From NCBI GenBank assembly GCA_036787955.1, contig DAIQOI010000005.1:121813-185812 (forward strand): a stretch of DNA of 64,000 bases, in the 5' to 3' direction. The translations under genes were made by a program, and so were the position numbers. The notes beneath the pieces were generated by a model, which was not told the origin of the DNA, did no database searches, and saw only the letters and a program-made list of their open reading frames with translations. Origin of the DNA: UBA2336 sp036787955. GTDB taxonomy: Bacteria; Bacteroidota; Bacteroidia; Cytophagales; Cyclobacteriaceae. This document shows, piece after piece, positions 52,497-61,547 of the stretch. Numbering within the stretch: position 1 is the stretch's first letter; the number at the start of each line of letters is the position of its first letter.

Positions 52497-53618
52497 TTAT
52501 TTAATTAATCTGCGTTCTAAAATCTTAACAATTCGAACTGCACTATCACCTTTCCCAAAAGGATTTTTCACTTTTGACATCTGTTTGTACAAACTGCTGT
52601 CTTCGAGTAACTGAACTGCAGCCTTAACGATTTTATTTTTTGAAGTGCCCACCAGCCTGCTGCACCCTGCTTCAATTGCTTCTCTTCGCTCGGTGGTTGT
52701 GCGCATAACAAGTACCGGCTTACCCAGCGAGGGCGCTTCTTCCTGTATGCCACCCGAATCGGTAAGAATGAAATAACTTTTCATCATCAGATACACCATA
52801 TCTCCATAGGGAACCGGATTGATGAGATGAATATTGGGAATTTTACCCATCATAGAAAAAACTGTTTTTCTTACATTGGGATTCAGATGAACAGGGTAAA
52901 GAAACGACACGGAAGGATATTGTTTAGCCAGGGTCAGCAAAGCCTCACAAATGTTTCTAAAACCTTCACCAAAACTTTCTCTTCTGTGGCCCGTGATAAG
53001 AATCATTTTATCAAAACCGAGCAGAAAATTCTGATAACGCTCCTTATATATTTTTTCGTTAAGCTGAACCATCTTTTTTGCAGCCATCAGACTGTCTATT
53101 ACCGTGTTACCCGTAACCGAATAAATCCCTGCCGCATGTTCGCTTTTTAATACTTTGATAGCCTGTGGAGTTGGTGCAAAATGAAAAGTAGCTACGGAGC
53201 TTATGATTTTGCGGTTAGCTTCTTCAGGAAAAGGTGCCTGAAGATTGTATGACCGCAGTCCGGCCTCTACATGTGCAACCGGTATCTTCAGGTAGAATGA
53301 AGCCAGGGCAGCTGCCATGGCCGTGGTGGTATCGCCTTGTACCATAACCAGATCGGGCCGGGTTGTGCTAAACAGCTGCTGGCAGGATTTTAATACACGA
53401 CTGGCAAGTTCAGGAAGCGACTGGTTGCGTTGCATAAGCCTTAAATCCATGTCGGGCTTTACCTGAAAAAAATCAAATATCTGCTGAAGCATCTCCCGGT
53501 GCTGACCGGTGGACAATAAAATTGGCTTAAAGTGTTTCGATTTTTTCAACTGAGCATATACCGGAATCATCTTAATTGCTTCCGGACGTGTACCCACTAT
53601 TAATAGTACCTTCATCAT
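52497..53618 (-). CDS. wecB: UDP-N-acetylglucosamine 2-epimerase (non-hydrolysing)
   Basis: WecB makes UDP-ManNAc from UDP-GlcNAc. The 373-residue product has KVLLIVGTRPEAIKM, LVMVQGDTTTAMAAAL, HVEAGLRSYNLQAPFPEE and TDSGGIQEEAPSLGKPVLV, all with canonical catalytic residues. Starts at 53624, 53618 and 53615 are in frame; the ATG at 53618 overlaps the preceding TGA as ATGA and is preferred. It supplies ManNAc, possibly for a ManNAc-containing repeat unit. Confidence 0.93.
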   Translation of the reverse strand: MMKVLLIVGTRPEAIKMIPVYAQLKKSKHFKPILLSTGQHREMLQQIFDFFQVKPDMDLRLMQRNQSLPELASRVLKSCQQLFSTTRPDLVMVQGDTTTAMAAALASFYLKIPVAHVEAGLRSYNLQAPFPEEANRKIISSVATFHFAPTPQAIKVLKSEHAAGIYSVTGNTVIDSLMAAKKMVQLNEKIYKERYQNFLLGFDKMILITGHRRESFGEGFRNICEALLTLAKQYPSVSFLYPVHLNPNVRKTVFSMMGKIPNIHLINPVPYGDMVYLMMKSYFILTDSGGIQEEAPSLGKPVLVMRTTTERREAIEAGCSRLVGTSKNKIVKAAVQLLEDSSLYKQMSKVKNPFGKGDSAVRIVKILERRLIK

Positions 53619-54736
53619 CTGCATTTTTGTAATAATTCCGCAAAGGTACGGATACCCGCTTCCATGATTGACTCCTGTTTATTTACTTCCTCGCTAATCA
53701 AGTTTCTACTATGATCAAGCCGTTCAAGTTGCAATCGTATCGTGCTCAGTAATTGATCTGCATGAACCGGATAACTTATCAGCTTCGATGAATCCTTAAA
53801 CCAATCAAAAACAACTTCCAGCTTTGGCTCAATAGCCAATCCAACTAAAGGAATTCCCATACATGCCGGAATAATCGCGCCATGAGCCCTGCTGGTTATT
53901 ATCAGGTTGCAGGATGCTATTTTTTTTAAAAAATCATTCATGGTAAGCTTTTCGGGCTGCCAGATGGCGGGCTCAAATGCTGAAAAAAAATCGGCATACG
54001 CTTTATCGCTGGCATCGAACGAAAAAAACATTATCCGGTGGCCTTCTGCTTCAAGTAATTCTGCCACCTGCTTCACCGCCTTAAAATTCTGCTCATTTCC
54101 ATAAAACCAGTCGCGCAGAATAAACCCTATACATGGCGCGGATGAAGGAGAATGAAAAGGGTCCGGCATCCAATATTTGCGAAGAAAGGCAATATCTGAC
54201 GCAACAACTACCGGGCATTTTATGCCCATTTCTTCCACATGCTGAGCGCTTGCATTATCGCGAACCATTAGAAAAGTGTAGCTGGCCATTTTAGCCACAT
54301 CGGCAAAATACCTGCGCGAAGTACGGGTGTAGGTACCCACTCCGATTCCCCAGCCTGCCCGTTTTTTTGACCGCAACCCGGTATTACCTTTGGCATGCTG
54401 GTAAAGTTGCAGCATTTTGCTCCACCGTTCGGCACCAATCAGCGAAACAAATTTATTTACAGCAGCATGTAGCACGCTTCCAGGTGTAAAATCAAAATAT
54501 ACCCCGCCTCCGCCGTCTATTATCCAGTCAAATTCTGCTTTCGCATCATCTTTGATTAAGCCAACTGTTTTGCCTGTTAAAGGCGGTATGTAATGTCGGT
54601 GGTCGCCATTGGCGCAAATGGTAATTTCAGCTCCCGGAAAAAGTTCATCAATAAGATGACAGGAAATCTTCATCAGCAAATCATCGCCAAGATTTCCAAA
54701 ACCATAATAGCCATTAAGCAGTACTCTTTGTGGCAT
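53615..54736 (-). CDS. Polysaccharide pyruvyl transferase family protein
   Basis: The 373-residue protein begins with the family motif GYYGFGNLGDDLLMK (about 8-22) and carries LIITSRAHGAIIPACMGIPL in the C-terminal lobe. Related enzymes (CsaB and WcaK type) add a ketal pyruvate from phosphoenolpyruvate to sugars, giving acidic groups to surface polymers. Its start lies 23 nt inside the preceding glycosyltransferase gene. Confidence 0.85.
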   Translation of the reverse strand: MPQRVLLNGYYGFGNLGDDLLMKISCHLIDELFPGAEITICANGDHRHYIPPLTGKTVGLIKDDAKAEFDWIIDGGGGVYFDFTPGSVLHAAVNKFVSLIGAERWSKMLQLYQHAKGNTGLRSKKRAGWGIGVGTYTRTSRRYFADVAKMASYTFLMVRDNASAQHVEEMGIKCPVVVASDIAFLRKYWMPDPFHSPSSAPCIGFILRDWFYGNEQNFKAVKQVAELLEAEGHRIMFFSFDASDKAYADFFSAFEPAIWQPEKLTMNDFLKKIASCNLIITSRAHGAIIPACMGIPLVGLAIEPKLEVVFDWFKDSSKLISYPVHADQLLSTIRLQLERLDHSRNLISEEVNKQESIMEAGIRTFAELLQKCR

Positions 54737-55940
54737 CTAATATTTCTTTAATCCATTTTTCAAGTTTACCGGCATTAACCGATGCAGCATAATCGCCAAT
54801 TGCATTCTGTGTTCCAGGTGAAAAACTTCCGGCTGTTTGGCCCATGACGATCTGTTTCAGAAAGCACGGCAGTTCATTTATATTTTCCGGGCAAAAACAC
54901 TTTCCGATTTTTCCTTCAACAATTTCATAAGTTGTGCTGCCCCTGCGTGCTATGGCCAGCACCGGCCTTCCGGCTGCCATATAGTCGAGCAGTTTGGAAG
55001 GAAAAAATAAATCATAGCGCTCGTCCGCCTCCAGCGCATCAACCGAAAGCAGAACGGAAGCCTTTTTCTGAAGTTCCAACGCCTGTTTACCGGAAACAGC
55101 ACCCTGAATTACGATATTTTTCAGGTTTGACATTTTGATGCGTTGTTGATTTTCCTCATCAAAAAAACCGGCCAGTATAATTTCAGATTTCTCCTCCCAT
55201 TCTTTATGGGCGCGTGCCACCTGTTCGGCCGCTTCCAGAAAGGGATGAATTTTCCGGTTTCCATACAACCTGCCTGTAAAAACAAATCTTATTTTATCCT
55301 CTGGCCCATTATCTGGCGCAAGCAATTGTTCATCGTCATAAACATTGGGAAGGAGGCGAAATTTGTGAGTCAGTAAGGGATACTTTTTTTGAAACCAGTT
55401 TATTGTTTTGATCGAGGTAAGCGTTACCAAATTGGCTGCCTCTATACATGATTTTTCCAGCTTTTGGTTTTTTCTGTGCTGATTTTTGTTAAAACGGGAA
55501 AATGGATTATCGGCCCATGGATCGCTGAGGTGCATGATCCATGGTGCGTTCCACGCTTTACTTAGCTGCAAAGCAAGCAAGGCAGAACTGAACGGTGCGG
55601 AACGTGAAATAATAATGTCTGGTTTATCACCGATTTCATCAGCCACGTGTCTGTATTTTTTCTGCAGGTAAAAATATTCATCCGGTATAAGAAGTGAAGG
55701 AAAGAAAACCCTGATGAAATCCACTAATTTCCTTGGCCAGAGTTTTAGAGAAATAGTCTTGTGAATGTTATTCAGGTAATCAAGCAGCGTTTCATCAACA
55801 GGTTCCCATCCCCCTGGTGATTCTGCGGTTACTAAGGTTACTTTATGTTTTCCGGCCAGGTATTTAATATACCTACCCGTCTGAAGGCTCTCCGGAGAAT
55901 TTCTGGGAGGGGCTGAAATGCTGACAACCAAAATTTTCAT
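54714..55940 (-). CDS. Glycosyltransferase (family 4-like)
   Basis: The 408-residue GT-B-type protein has ILVVSISAPPRNSPESLQ, an N-lobe segment WIMHLSDPWADNPFSR and a GT4-like end PSKLLDYMAAGRPVLAIARRG. The donor motif is shortened: the usual Glu before LDYM is absent, as in many exopolysaccharide enzymes of this type. Overlaps of 4 nt and 23 nt with its neighbours imply coupled translation. Confidence 0.82.
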   Translation of the reverse strand: MKILVVSISAPPRNSPESLQTGRYIKYLAGKHKVTLVTAESPGGWEPVDETLLDYLNNIHKTISLKLWPRKLVDFIRVFFPSLLIPDEYFYLQKKYRHVADEIGDKPDIIISRSAPFSSALLALQLSKAWNAPWIMHLSDPWADNPFSRFNKNQHRKNQKLEKSCIEAANLVTLTSIKTINWFQKKYPLLTHKFRLLPNVYDDEQLLAPDNGPEDKIRFVFTGRLYGNRKIHPFLEAAEQVARAHKEWEEKSEIILAGFFDEENQQRIKMSNLKNIVIQGAVSGKQALELQKKASVLLSVDALEADERYDLFFPSKLLDYMAAGRPVLAIARRGSTTYEIVEGKIGKCFCPENINELPCFLKQIVMGQTAGSFSPGTQNAIGDYAASVNAGKLEKWIKEILDATKSTA

Positions 55941-56632
55941 AGAGGTAATTTCCGGTATATGCAGGCATGGTGCGTGATTTTTAATCGCCTGTTAAACCGG
56001 TCAAATTTATGCACGAATCCGCTATCGGGCAGTGAAACCGGAATTATTTCATAATACTTGCCTACTGACGAATCCTCCAGGCAGAAATTACTGTTATAAA
56101 TAACCATAATTCCGCCGGGTATAAGACATTCTGAAAGTTGCGCAACTGTTCTATCAAATTTTTCAAACGGATAAACAGCTGAGCAATCGTCCAGATCTTT
56201 GGTGTCTTCCCACCGGCACAACACCGACAAACAAAAAATAATGTGGTAGGGTCCGTGTTGCCTAATGTTCTCTTCATTGCTGTAAAAGAATTGAATATCC
56301 GGATCGGAATTAGCCCTTGTTGCCATCAGCAAATTGAGTCGGTTTATATCTGTACCGTAAATTTTTGCGTGTGGAAAATACCTTCGCAAGGTAAAACACT
56401 CTTCCCCGGTCGAACAACCAAAAGAAAGAATGCTGACACGGCCGAAACCCCGGGTGGTAATATAGTTTCTGGCAGCATCGAACAACTCCGGATAGCGATC
56501 GTAAGAAGTTGTGCTGGTAAGCTGATGTTGCTTAACATTAAAACTCCTAATCCATTTGTATATTCTGATAAAAAGTGCCTTAATCAGATTTTGTGATGCC
56601 CTGAAAAAGTCTCCCATCTTCTTCACAGTCAT
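55937..56632 (-). CDS. CheR-like class I methyltransferase in the polysaccharide operon
   Basis: The 231-residue protein has motif I SILSFGCSTGEECFTLRR (about 69-86), the form seen in CheR-type and similar SAM-dependent methyltransferases, then YGTDINRLNLLMA and YHIIFCLSVLCRW. No CheR N-terminal regulatory domain is present. In this operon it more likely methylates a sugar or acts in polymer termination than in chemotaxis. It starts 20 nt after the flippase stop. Confidence 0.72.
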   Translation of the reverse strand: MTVKKMGDFFRASQNLIKALFIRIYKWIRSFNVKQHQLTSTTSYDRYPELFDAARNYITTRGFGRVSILSFGCSTGEECFTLRRYFPHAKIYGTDINRLNLLMATRANSDPDIQFFYSNEENIRQHGPYHIIFCLSVLCRWEDTKDLDDCSAVYPFEKFDRTVAQLSECLIPGGIMVIYNSNFCLEDSSVGKYYEIIPVSLPDSGFVHKFDRFNRRLKITHHACIYRKLPL

Positions 56633-56652
56633 AAATTTTTTATTCCGCTCTT

Positions 56653-58041
56653 TTAATGCAGTTTAATTGCAACAAAGATCAGTATAATCAGCAATGTTGT
56701 AACTATGTGCACCGTCATACGTTGCTGGTTCAGGCCGGCTATCCGTCCTGCTGCAAAAAGATAAACCCCATAACATAAAAATGAAGCACCCGTATAATAA
56801 ATAACCAATTGCAGCATATCTCCCGACAGCGCACCTATCCACAGGGCAGCCCCTTTTAGCGCAATGAAGAAGATTTGCAAAAAAAAATTAATCCGCTCTT
56901 TATTTAAAACACGAAAAAGCACCGAAAGCGGCTGAGCAGGCACTGCCGGAATAAAACTTAGAGCAAGGAAACTAGCATACGTGCCAGCCGTCTTCCATTG
57001 TTCACCCAGCAATAAGGTGAAAATCACTTCACTCAATAATGCTAAAACAACAAGACCGACAAAAGCAAAGAAAAAAAGACGCTTATAAAGTTTTTCTGCC
57101 AGAGCCGAGAGGCCTGCCGGGTTTGCAATATGTAGCTCGGCTGATTTTTGCAGGAAAACCGTTGACGAAGAAGCAATGACCACATTCATCGGCACGCTAA
57201 CAAGGCCATTGGCCATGGCAAATAAACCCGTTGCTGCGGGATCAAACCAGTATGAAATGAAGTAAACCGGCAGCTGTACTTTCAGATTACTCACCACTAT
57301 ACCTGACGTAACATACAGCGGGTAGGCCCTGTATTTTTTAAAAAGCCCGAATGTATTTTGCAGTGAAGTAACCAACATCTCCTTACATTCCTTGCGCATG
57401 GCCATTCCAAAACGCACAAGTCCTTCTACCGGATACATCAACCCGTTGCCAATTATTAAGCCAAGCGAATAAGATCCCTTCCAGCTTCCCAGCAGAATCG
57501 TAATGGTTTTGCTGAAAATCGTAGATATCAACCTTCCGGTAGCGGCCCTCCTGAATTGTTTGAGTCGGATATTCCAGCCGTGAATAATCTGGTCAAAACC
57601 CATCAGCAGCAGGTAAACGGGGAGAAATACTACTTCTTTTCTTATATCATGCCACGAAAAATATTCAACCACTTTCTCAGCCGCAGAAAGAATAATCAGG
57701 CAGGATAGACCAGAAAAAATTATAACCAAAATGAAGGTTATCTTCAGAATTTGGTAAAATTCGGTTTGGTCGGAAATAGTTACGTAGCCCGAAGGAAACT
57801 GAAAGGTGATAACCGTGCTGATTAGACCGGCCACCGCCATGAACAGGGCAAATGAACCATAAGCCTCAGGACCGTAAACCCTGGCAATAAAGGGTGTAAA
57901 CAAAAAACCGATAATGAGCGACAAGGCGTTTCCCGAAAAAGTTATGGCAAAATCGTGCGCAAAATTCCCTTCCTTAAAGTAGGGTTTAATACGTTGCTGC
58001 CAACTCCTTATGCCCGGCTTGCTCATATAGCTTTCAAACAT
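56653..58041 (-). CDS. Oligosaccharide flippase (Wzx/PST type)
   Basis: The product has 12-14 predicted membrane segments between residues about 20 and 460, with the N-terminal pattern ITFSGNALSLIIGFLFTPF followed by ARVYGPEAYGSFALFMA, typical of polysaccharide transporters that flip lipid-linked repeat units. The frame opens at 58098, which would overlap the divergent gene at 58088; the ATG at 58041 (462 residues) or at 58026 is preferred. It is the first gene of the nine-gene minus-strand operon. Confidence 0.88.
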   Translation of the reverse strand: MFESYMSKPGIRSWQQRIKPYFKEGNFAHDFAITFSGNALSLIIGFLFTPFIARVYGPEAYGSFALFMAVAGLISTVITFQFPSGYVTISDQTEFYQILKITFILVIIFSGLSCLIILSAAEKVVEYFSWHDIRKEVVFLPVYLLLMGFDQIIHGWNIRLKQFRRAATGRLISTIFSKTITILLGSWKGSYSLGLIIGNGLMYPVEGLVRFGMAMRKECKEMLVTSLQNTFGLFKKYRAYPLYVTSGIVVSNLKVQLPVYFISYWFDPAATGLFAMANGLVSVPMNVVIASSSTVFLQKSAELHIANPAGLSALAEKLYKRLFFFAFVGLVVLALLSEVIFTLLLGEQWKTAGTYASFLALSFIPAVPAQPLSVLFRVLNKERINFFLQIFFIALKGAALWIGALSGDMLQLVIYYTGASFLCYGVYLFAAGRIAGLNQQRMTVHIVTTLLIILIFVAIKLH

Positions 58042-58068
58042 CGCAAAAATTTCGATTTGTTTAGTTTG

Positions 58069-58076
58069 TAACTTTG
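58069..58076 (+). promoter_or_regulatory. Candidate -7 element (TAACTTTG) for the plus-strand methyltransferase
   Basis: TAACTTTG matches TAnnTTTG and lies 11 nt before the ATG at 58088, so the transcript would have a very short leader. No TTG lies at the expected upstream spacing; the nearest (58057-58059) is too close. Confidence 0.4.
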
Positions 58077-58087
58077 CCCACATTTTT

Positions 58088-58990
58088 ATGAAGTGCAAAC
58101 CGGCCTATACTTCTAACCCTGTCCATACATGGCATTGCAATGGCACTGATATCGCTTCATTTGTCAGGGATGATGAAGAAAACATTCACCATAAAACTGT
58201 TCGCTCATTTGGCGAAGAATGGACAATTTTTCATTCCTTTTCAGAAGATGAAATACAAAGTATTGGCAATGATTATTTTGATTTGCTGGATTTTGACACC
58301 AGCTCGTTTATTGTTCTTGACGTGGGATGCGGAAGCGGCCGATGGTCGAAATATCTTTCACCACGCGTTGCCTGGATCGAGGCCATTGACCCCAGCGTAG
58401 CTGTGTGTGCAGCAGCGCACACCTTGAAATACTGCAACAATGTACGAATAAGCCAGGCTGGCGTAAACAATATCCCCTTTCCTGATAATGCTTTCGACCT
58501 GGTGTTTAGTCTGGGTGTACTCCATCATGTACCCGATACAGCGGGTGCGATTGTTCATTGTTATAATAAAGTTAAACCCGGAGGATTCTTTTTGCTTTAT
58601 CTGTATTATAACCTGGATAGCCACAGTCGTTTCTATCGCACGCTTTTTTTCATCACAAACTACCTACGTCTTATCATTTCAAAACTACCCCTGCGGGTCA
58701 AAAGAATTTTGTGCGATTCAATCGCTTTAATGATCTATCTTCCGTTAGCCCGGCTGGCCAAATTAATCAGCCGATTTTCTGAAAACACAGCAAAAAAAAT
58801 TCCCTTGTCCTATTACCGAAAAACAAGTTTCTATGTGATGCGCAACGATGCATTCGACCGCTTTGGTACACCGCTGGAGCAACGATTTTCCAAAACGCAA
58901 ATTGCTGAAATGCTTGCCAAGGCGGGATTTACAGATATACGTTTTTCAAACCGTGAACCCTACTGGCATGTCATTGCGCGAAAGCCTTAA
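58088..58990 (+). CDS. Class I SAM-dependent methyltransferase (polysaccharide locus)
   Basis: The 300-residue protein has motif I VLDVGCGSGRWSKYLSP (about 78-94), NIPFPDNAFDLVFSLGVLHH (motif IV) and VKPGGFFLLYLYYN. The extended C-terminal half contains hydrophobic stretches (about 185-225) that may bind membrane lipid carriers. Its partner is the overlapping glycosyltransferase. The role is likely sugar or lipid-linked intermediate methylation; the substrate is unknown. Confidence 0.8.
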   Translation: MKCKPAYTSNPVHTWHCNGTDIASFVRDDEENIHHKTVRSFGEEWTIFHSFSEDEIQSIGNDYFDLLDFDTSSFIVLDVGCGSGRWSKYLSPRVAWIEAIDPSVAVCAAAHTLKYCNNVRISQAGVNNIPFPDNAFDLVFSLGVLHHVPDTAGAIVHCYNKVKPGGFFLLYLYYNLDSHSRFYRTLFFITNYLRLIISKLPLRVKRILCDSIALMIYLPLARLAKLISRFSENTAKKIPLSYYRKTSFYVMRNDAFDRFGTPLEQRFSKTQIAEMLAKAGFTDIRFSNREPYWHVIARKP

Positions 58991-60059
58991 AATAATCATA
59001 CTGACACCGTATCCTGAAGACACTGCACCCGGGCAAAGATTTCGTTTTGAGCAGTATATCGGATTCTTAAGGCACAAGGGTCATGTTGTCAGGTATTATT
59101 CCTTCCTTACGCACAGTGCTTACGCCAATTTTTACCAGCTTACAGGGTACCGGAAATTGCTTGCAGTTATATCCGGATATATCCGCACGGTCTTTCATGT
59201 GTTCAAATCAATTCGTGCTGATTTTGTTTTCATCTATCGTGAGGCAACACTTGGCGGCCCGCCGGTTTTTGAATTTCTGCTGGCCAAAGTATTCGGGAGA
59301 AAAATTATTTACGACTTTGACGATGCCATCTGGCTTACCGATAACGAAGCCGAGGGCCGGCTGGAGCGGTGGTTGCGTTGGCGATCAAAAGTAAAGCACA
59401 TTTGCCGCTGGAGCTATCGAATTAGCTGCGGCAACAATTACCTGGCCAACTATGCCCGTCAGTTCAATGCCTCAGTGGTTGTAAACCCAACAACTATAGA
59501 TACTGAAAACCTCCACAACCCTGTGCGTATTAATTGTAATCGTCAACCAGAACAGCTGATCATCGGCTGGACCGGCTCGCATTCAACACTTAAATACCTG
59601 AATCAATTGCTGCCTGTATTGCAACAAATAGAACACGAGTTTTATTATGTTAAATTTCTGGTTATTGCCAATCGCGATCCAAAACTTCAGCTGCCACGTT
59701 ACTTCTTTGTTCCCTGGCAAAAAGAAACAGAGGCAGACGATTTGGCCTGTATAGATATTGGCATCATGCCGCTGCCCGATGATGAATGGACACGGGGAAA
59801 ATGCGGATTCAAGGCACTGCAGTATATGGCCATGGAAATACCGTGCATAGCTTCACCGGTTGGGGTTAATTCGGAAATAATTGAACACGGAAAAAATGGG
59901 TTTCTTGCTGCATCGGCCGGGGATTGGATAAAGTACCTTCGCCTGCTGATTACCGATGAGTCCCTTCGAAAAAAAATCGGTAAAGCCGGCAGGGAAACAG
60001 TGATCAGTCGTTATTCGGTAAAAGCCAATTCCGATTTATTCCTTTCTCTGTTTTCGTAA
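58968..60059 (+). CDS. Glycosyltransferase (family 4-like)
   Basis: The product has 363 residues from the ATG at 58968: KIIILTPYPEDTAPGQRFRF at the start, a DFDDAIWLTDNEAE segment, and C-lobe motifs LIIGWTGSHSTLKYL and FKALQYMAMEIPCIASPVG. The pattern matches GT4 enzymes common in Bacteroidota surface loci. It overlaps the methyltransferase gene by 23 nt and the convergent membrane protein gene by 49 nt. Confidence 0.85.
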   Translation: MSLRESLKIIILTPYPEDTAPGQRFRFEQYIGFLRHKGHVVRYYSFLTHSAYANFYQLTGYRKLLAVISGYIRTVFHVFKSIRADFVFIYREATLGGPPVFEFLLAKVFGRKIIYDFDDAIWLTDNEAEGRLERWLRWRSKVKHICRWSYRISCGNNYLANYARQFNASVVVNPTTIDTENLHNPVRINCNRQPEQLIIGWTGSHSTLKYLNQLLPVLQQIEHEFYYVKFLVIANRDPKLQLPRYFFVPWQKETEADDLACIDIGIMPLPDDEWTRGKCGFKALQYMAMEIPCIASPVGVNSEIIEHGKNGFLAASAGDWIKYLRLLITDESLRKKIGKAGRETVISRYSVKANSDLFLSLFS

Positions 60060-61339
60060 TACAAAAAAATCAGCCCCAGTAAATAGTAAGGTATGAGTGG
60101 TATTTTGTAGCGCGCCAGGGTACCAAAGTTAAAGGTGCTTACCCCCACTGCAAAGGCAAACGTTATGCTAAAAACCAGGCAAAAAAGCACGGTAGGATTT
60201 CCCAAACCACGCACGAAAGTAAGACGACTCCGCGCAGCTATCCACACCGTGAGCAGCAGCAAGGACAGGCTTTCCAGGGCCGATAACAACATCAGCGGAT
60301 TTTTCACTTCCCAGAGGTACGGCCTGAAAAGTGAAACATTAACAGCCTGTGGAAATTTCTCTATCAGGTTACTGAAAGTCCCGTCCAGCTCGCCCAGGCT
60401 GTAGGTGCTGCCGGCATCTCTGCCTGTATAAAAACCTATGTCGTAAGCTGTAATCTGTGCGGTAATGGCAATTTTATCAAGTGCATACCTCGGATCATCC
60501 TTTCCTATCAAAACTACTGCATAATACCCGCTTGCTACCAGCAGCACCGTAATAACAGGCACCACCATAACTCTGAGTATCACCGATTTTATACTTGCCA
60601 CACGCGAAGCGTACATCCACAAAAGCAGAGCAGGCAGAAAGCAAAGCAGAATATACTTCTTCACCGTATAGATGATCCACACTGACAAGACCAGCAAAAT
60701 AATTTTACTGATTTTTACGCTGCGTTGGATAAGCACTGCGTGTGCAGCGTACGTCAGCATACCCAGTGCCCCAAGCGTAAGGGTATCTTTCAAAATACCC
60801 GACCCCCAGAAGATCACAGACGGCACAAACAAAATAGCTGCAGCCAGCCAGCCGTGCGCCTGCGGCATCAGGCGGTAAAAAGTTAAAAACATCAGCCAGC
60901 ATCCGATAAAACTAAAGAAAGCAAAAAAAACAGCGGTAGCACTATACGTTGAAAAAGTAAACAAATCCAAAAAAGCAGCTACCCGCACCACAAAAAACGA
61001 TGATGGATCGTAATAAAACGGAATGCGCGAATAATACTTTACCGCCCCCGGAATATACTCGCCCGATGATGTTAACAGGCGCCAGCCAAGTTCTGGCGAA
61101 TCCCAAAACGCCTCCCAGATAATCCGGCTGCCCCGCGTATGAAAGTTAAAGGTATCACCCCCACCGTAGTAATATTGATACAATAACCCCAATGCAACGG
61201 CCCCGAATATCTTCAATGCGAGTGCCGGAAAATAATACCGGCTGGTAACCTCATCTGTCATGCGCCTGCGCAGCACATAGGCCACCGCACAAACCAGCAT
61301 AATCACAACAGGCGTAACAACCAGGTCGCGGATTTCCAT
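60011..61339 (-). CDS. Polytopic membrane protein, possible Wzy-type polymerase
   Basis: The 442-residue protein has about ten to eleven hydrophobic segments. Extracytoplasmic loops carry YYYGGGDTFNFHTRG (about 57-71) and SSGEYIPG, and a conserved-looking FWGSGILKDTLTLGALG lies in mid-protein. The plan (many helices, acidic loop residues, location beside Wzx and glycosyltransferases) fits a polysaccharide polymerase or GT-C-like transferase. No family signature was found by eye, so the call is positional. The 3' end overlaps the convergent glycosyltransferase. Confidence 0.6.
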   Translation of the reverse strand: MEIRDLVVTPVVIMLVCAVAYVLRRRMTDEVTSRYYFPALALKIFGAVALGLLYQYYYGGGDTFNFHTRGSRIIWEAFWDSPELGWRLLTSSGEYIPGAVKYYSRIPFYYDPSSFFVVRVAAFLDLFTFSTYSATAVFFAFFSFIGCWLMFLTFYRLMPQAHGWLAAAILFVPSVIFWGSGILKDTLTLGALGMLTYAAHAVLIQRSVKISKIILLVLSVWIIYTVKKYILLCFLPALLLWMYASRVASIKSVILRVMVVPVITVLLVASGYYAVVLIGKDDPRYALDKIAITAQITAYDIGFYTGRDAGSTYSLGELDGTFSNLIEKFPQAVNVSLFRPYLWEVKNPLMLLSALESLSLLLLTVWIAARSRLTFVRGLGNPTVLFCLVFSITFAFAVGVSTFNFGTLARYKIPLIPYYLLGLIFLYYENRERNKSELAFTE

Positions 61340-61387
61340 GAAATGAATTTTTTAGTAAAGGTAAATGCTTTGGAGATTTGGTGGATT

Positions 61388-61537
61388 AGTCCATGGTTAA
61401 TCGGTTTATCAGTCCATGGTTAATCGGTCCATGGTTAATGGTTAAATAGTCCATGGTTAATGGTTAAATAGTCCATGGTTAATGGTTAAATAGTCCATAG
61501 TTAATCGGTTAATCAGTCCATGGTTAAATGGTTCATC
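61388..61537. repeat. Seven-copy 16-23 bp tandem repeat
   Basis: Seven head-to-tail units share AGTCCATGGTTAAT or a close variant (61388, 61411, 61427, 61448, 61470, 61492 and 61515). Units at 61448 and 61470 are identical 22-mers; the others differ in length (16 to 23 nt) or at a few bases. Each carries the palindrome CCATGG (CCATAG in the sixth). The array fills most of the 208-nt gap between the TPR gene stop and the polymerase-like gene start. Confidence 0.95.
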
Positions 61538-61547
61538 GGGTCCGCAT

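Noticed and set aside
61388..61537. CRISPR-like array
   Set aside because: The units are contiguous and nearly identical with no variable spacers, so it is a simple tandem repeat; no cas genes are present.
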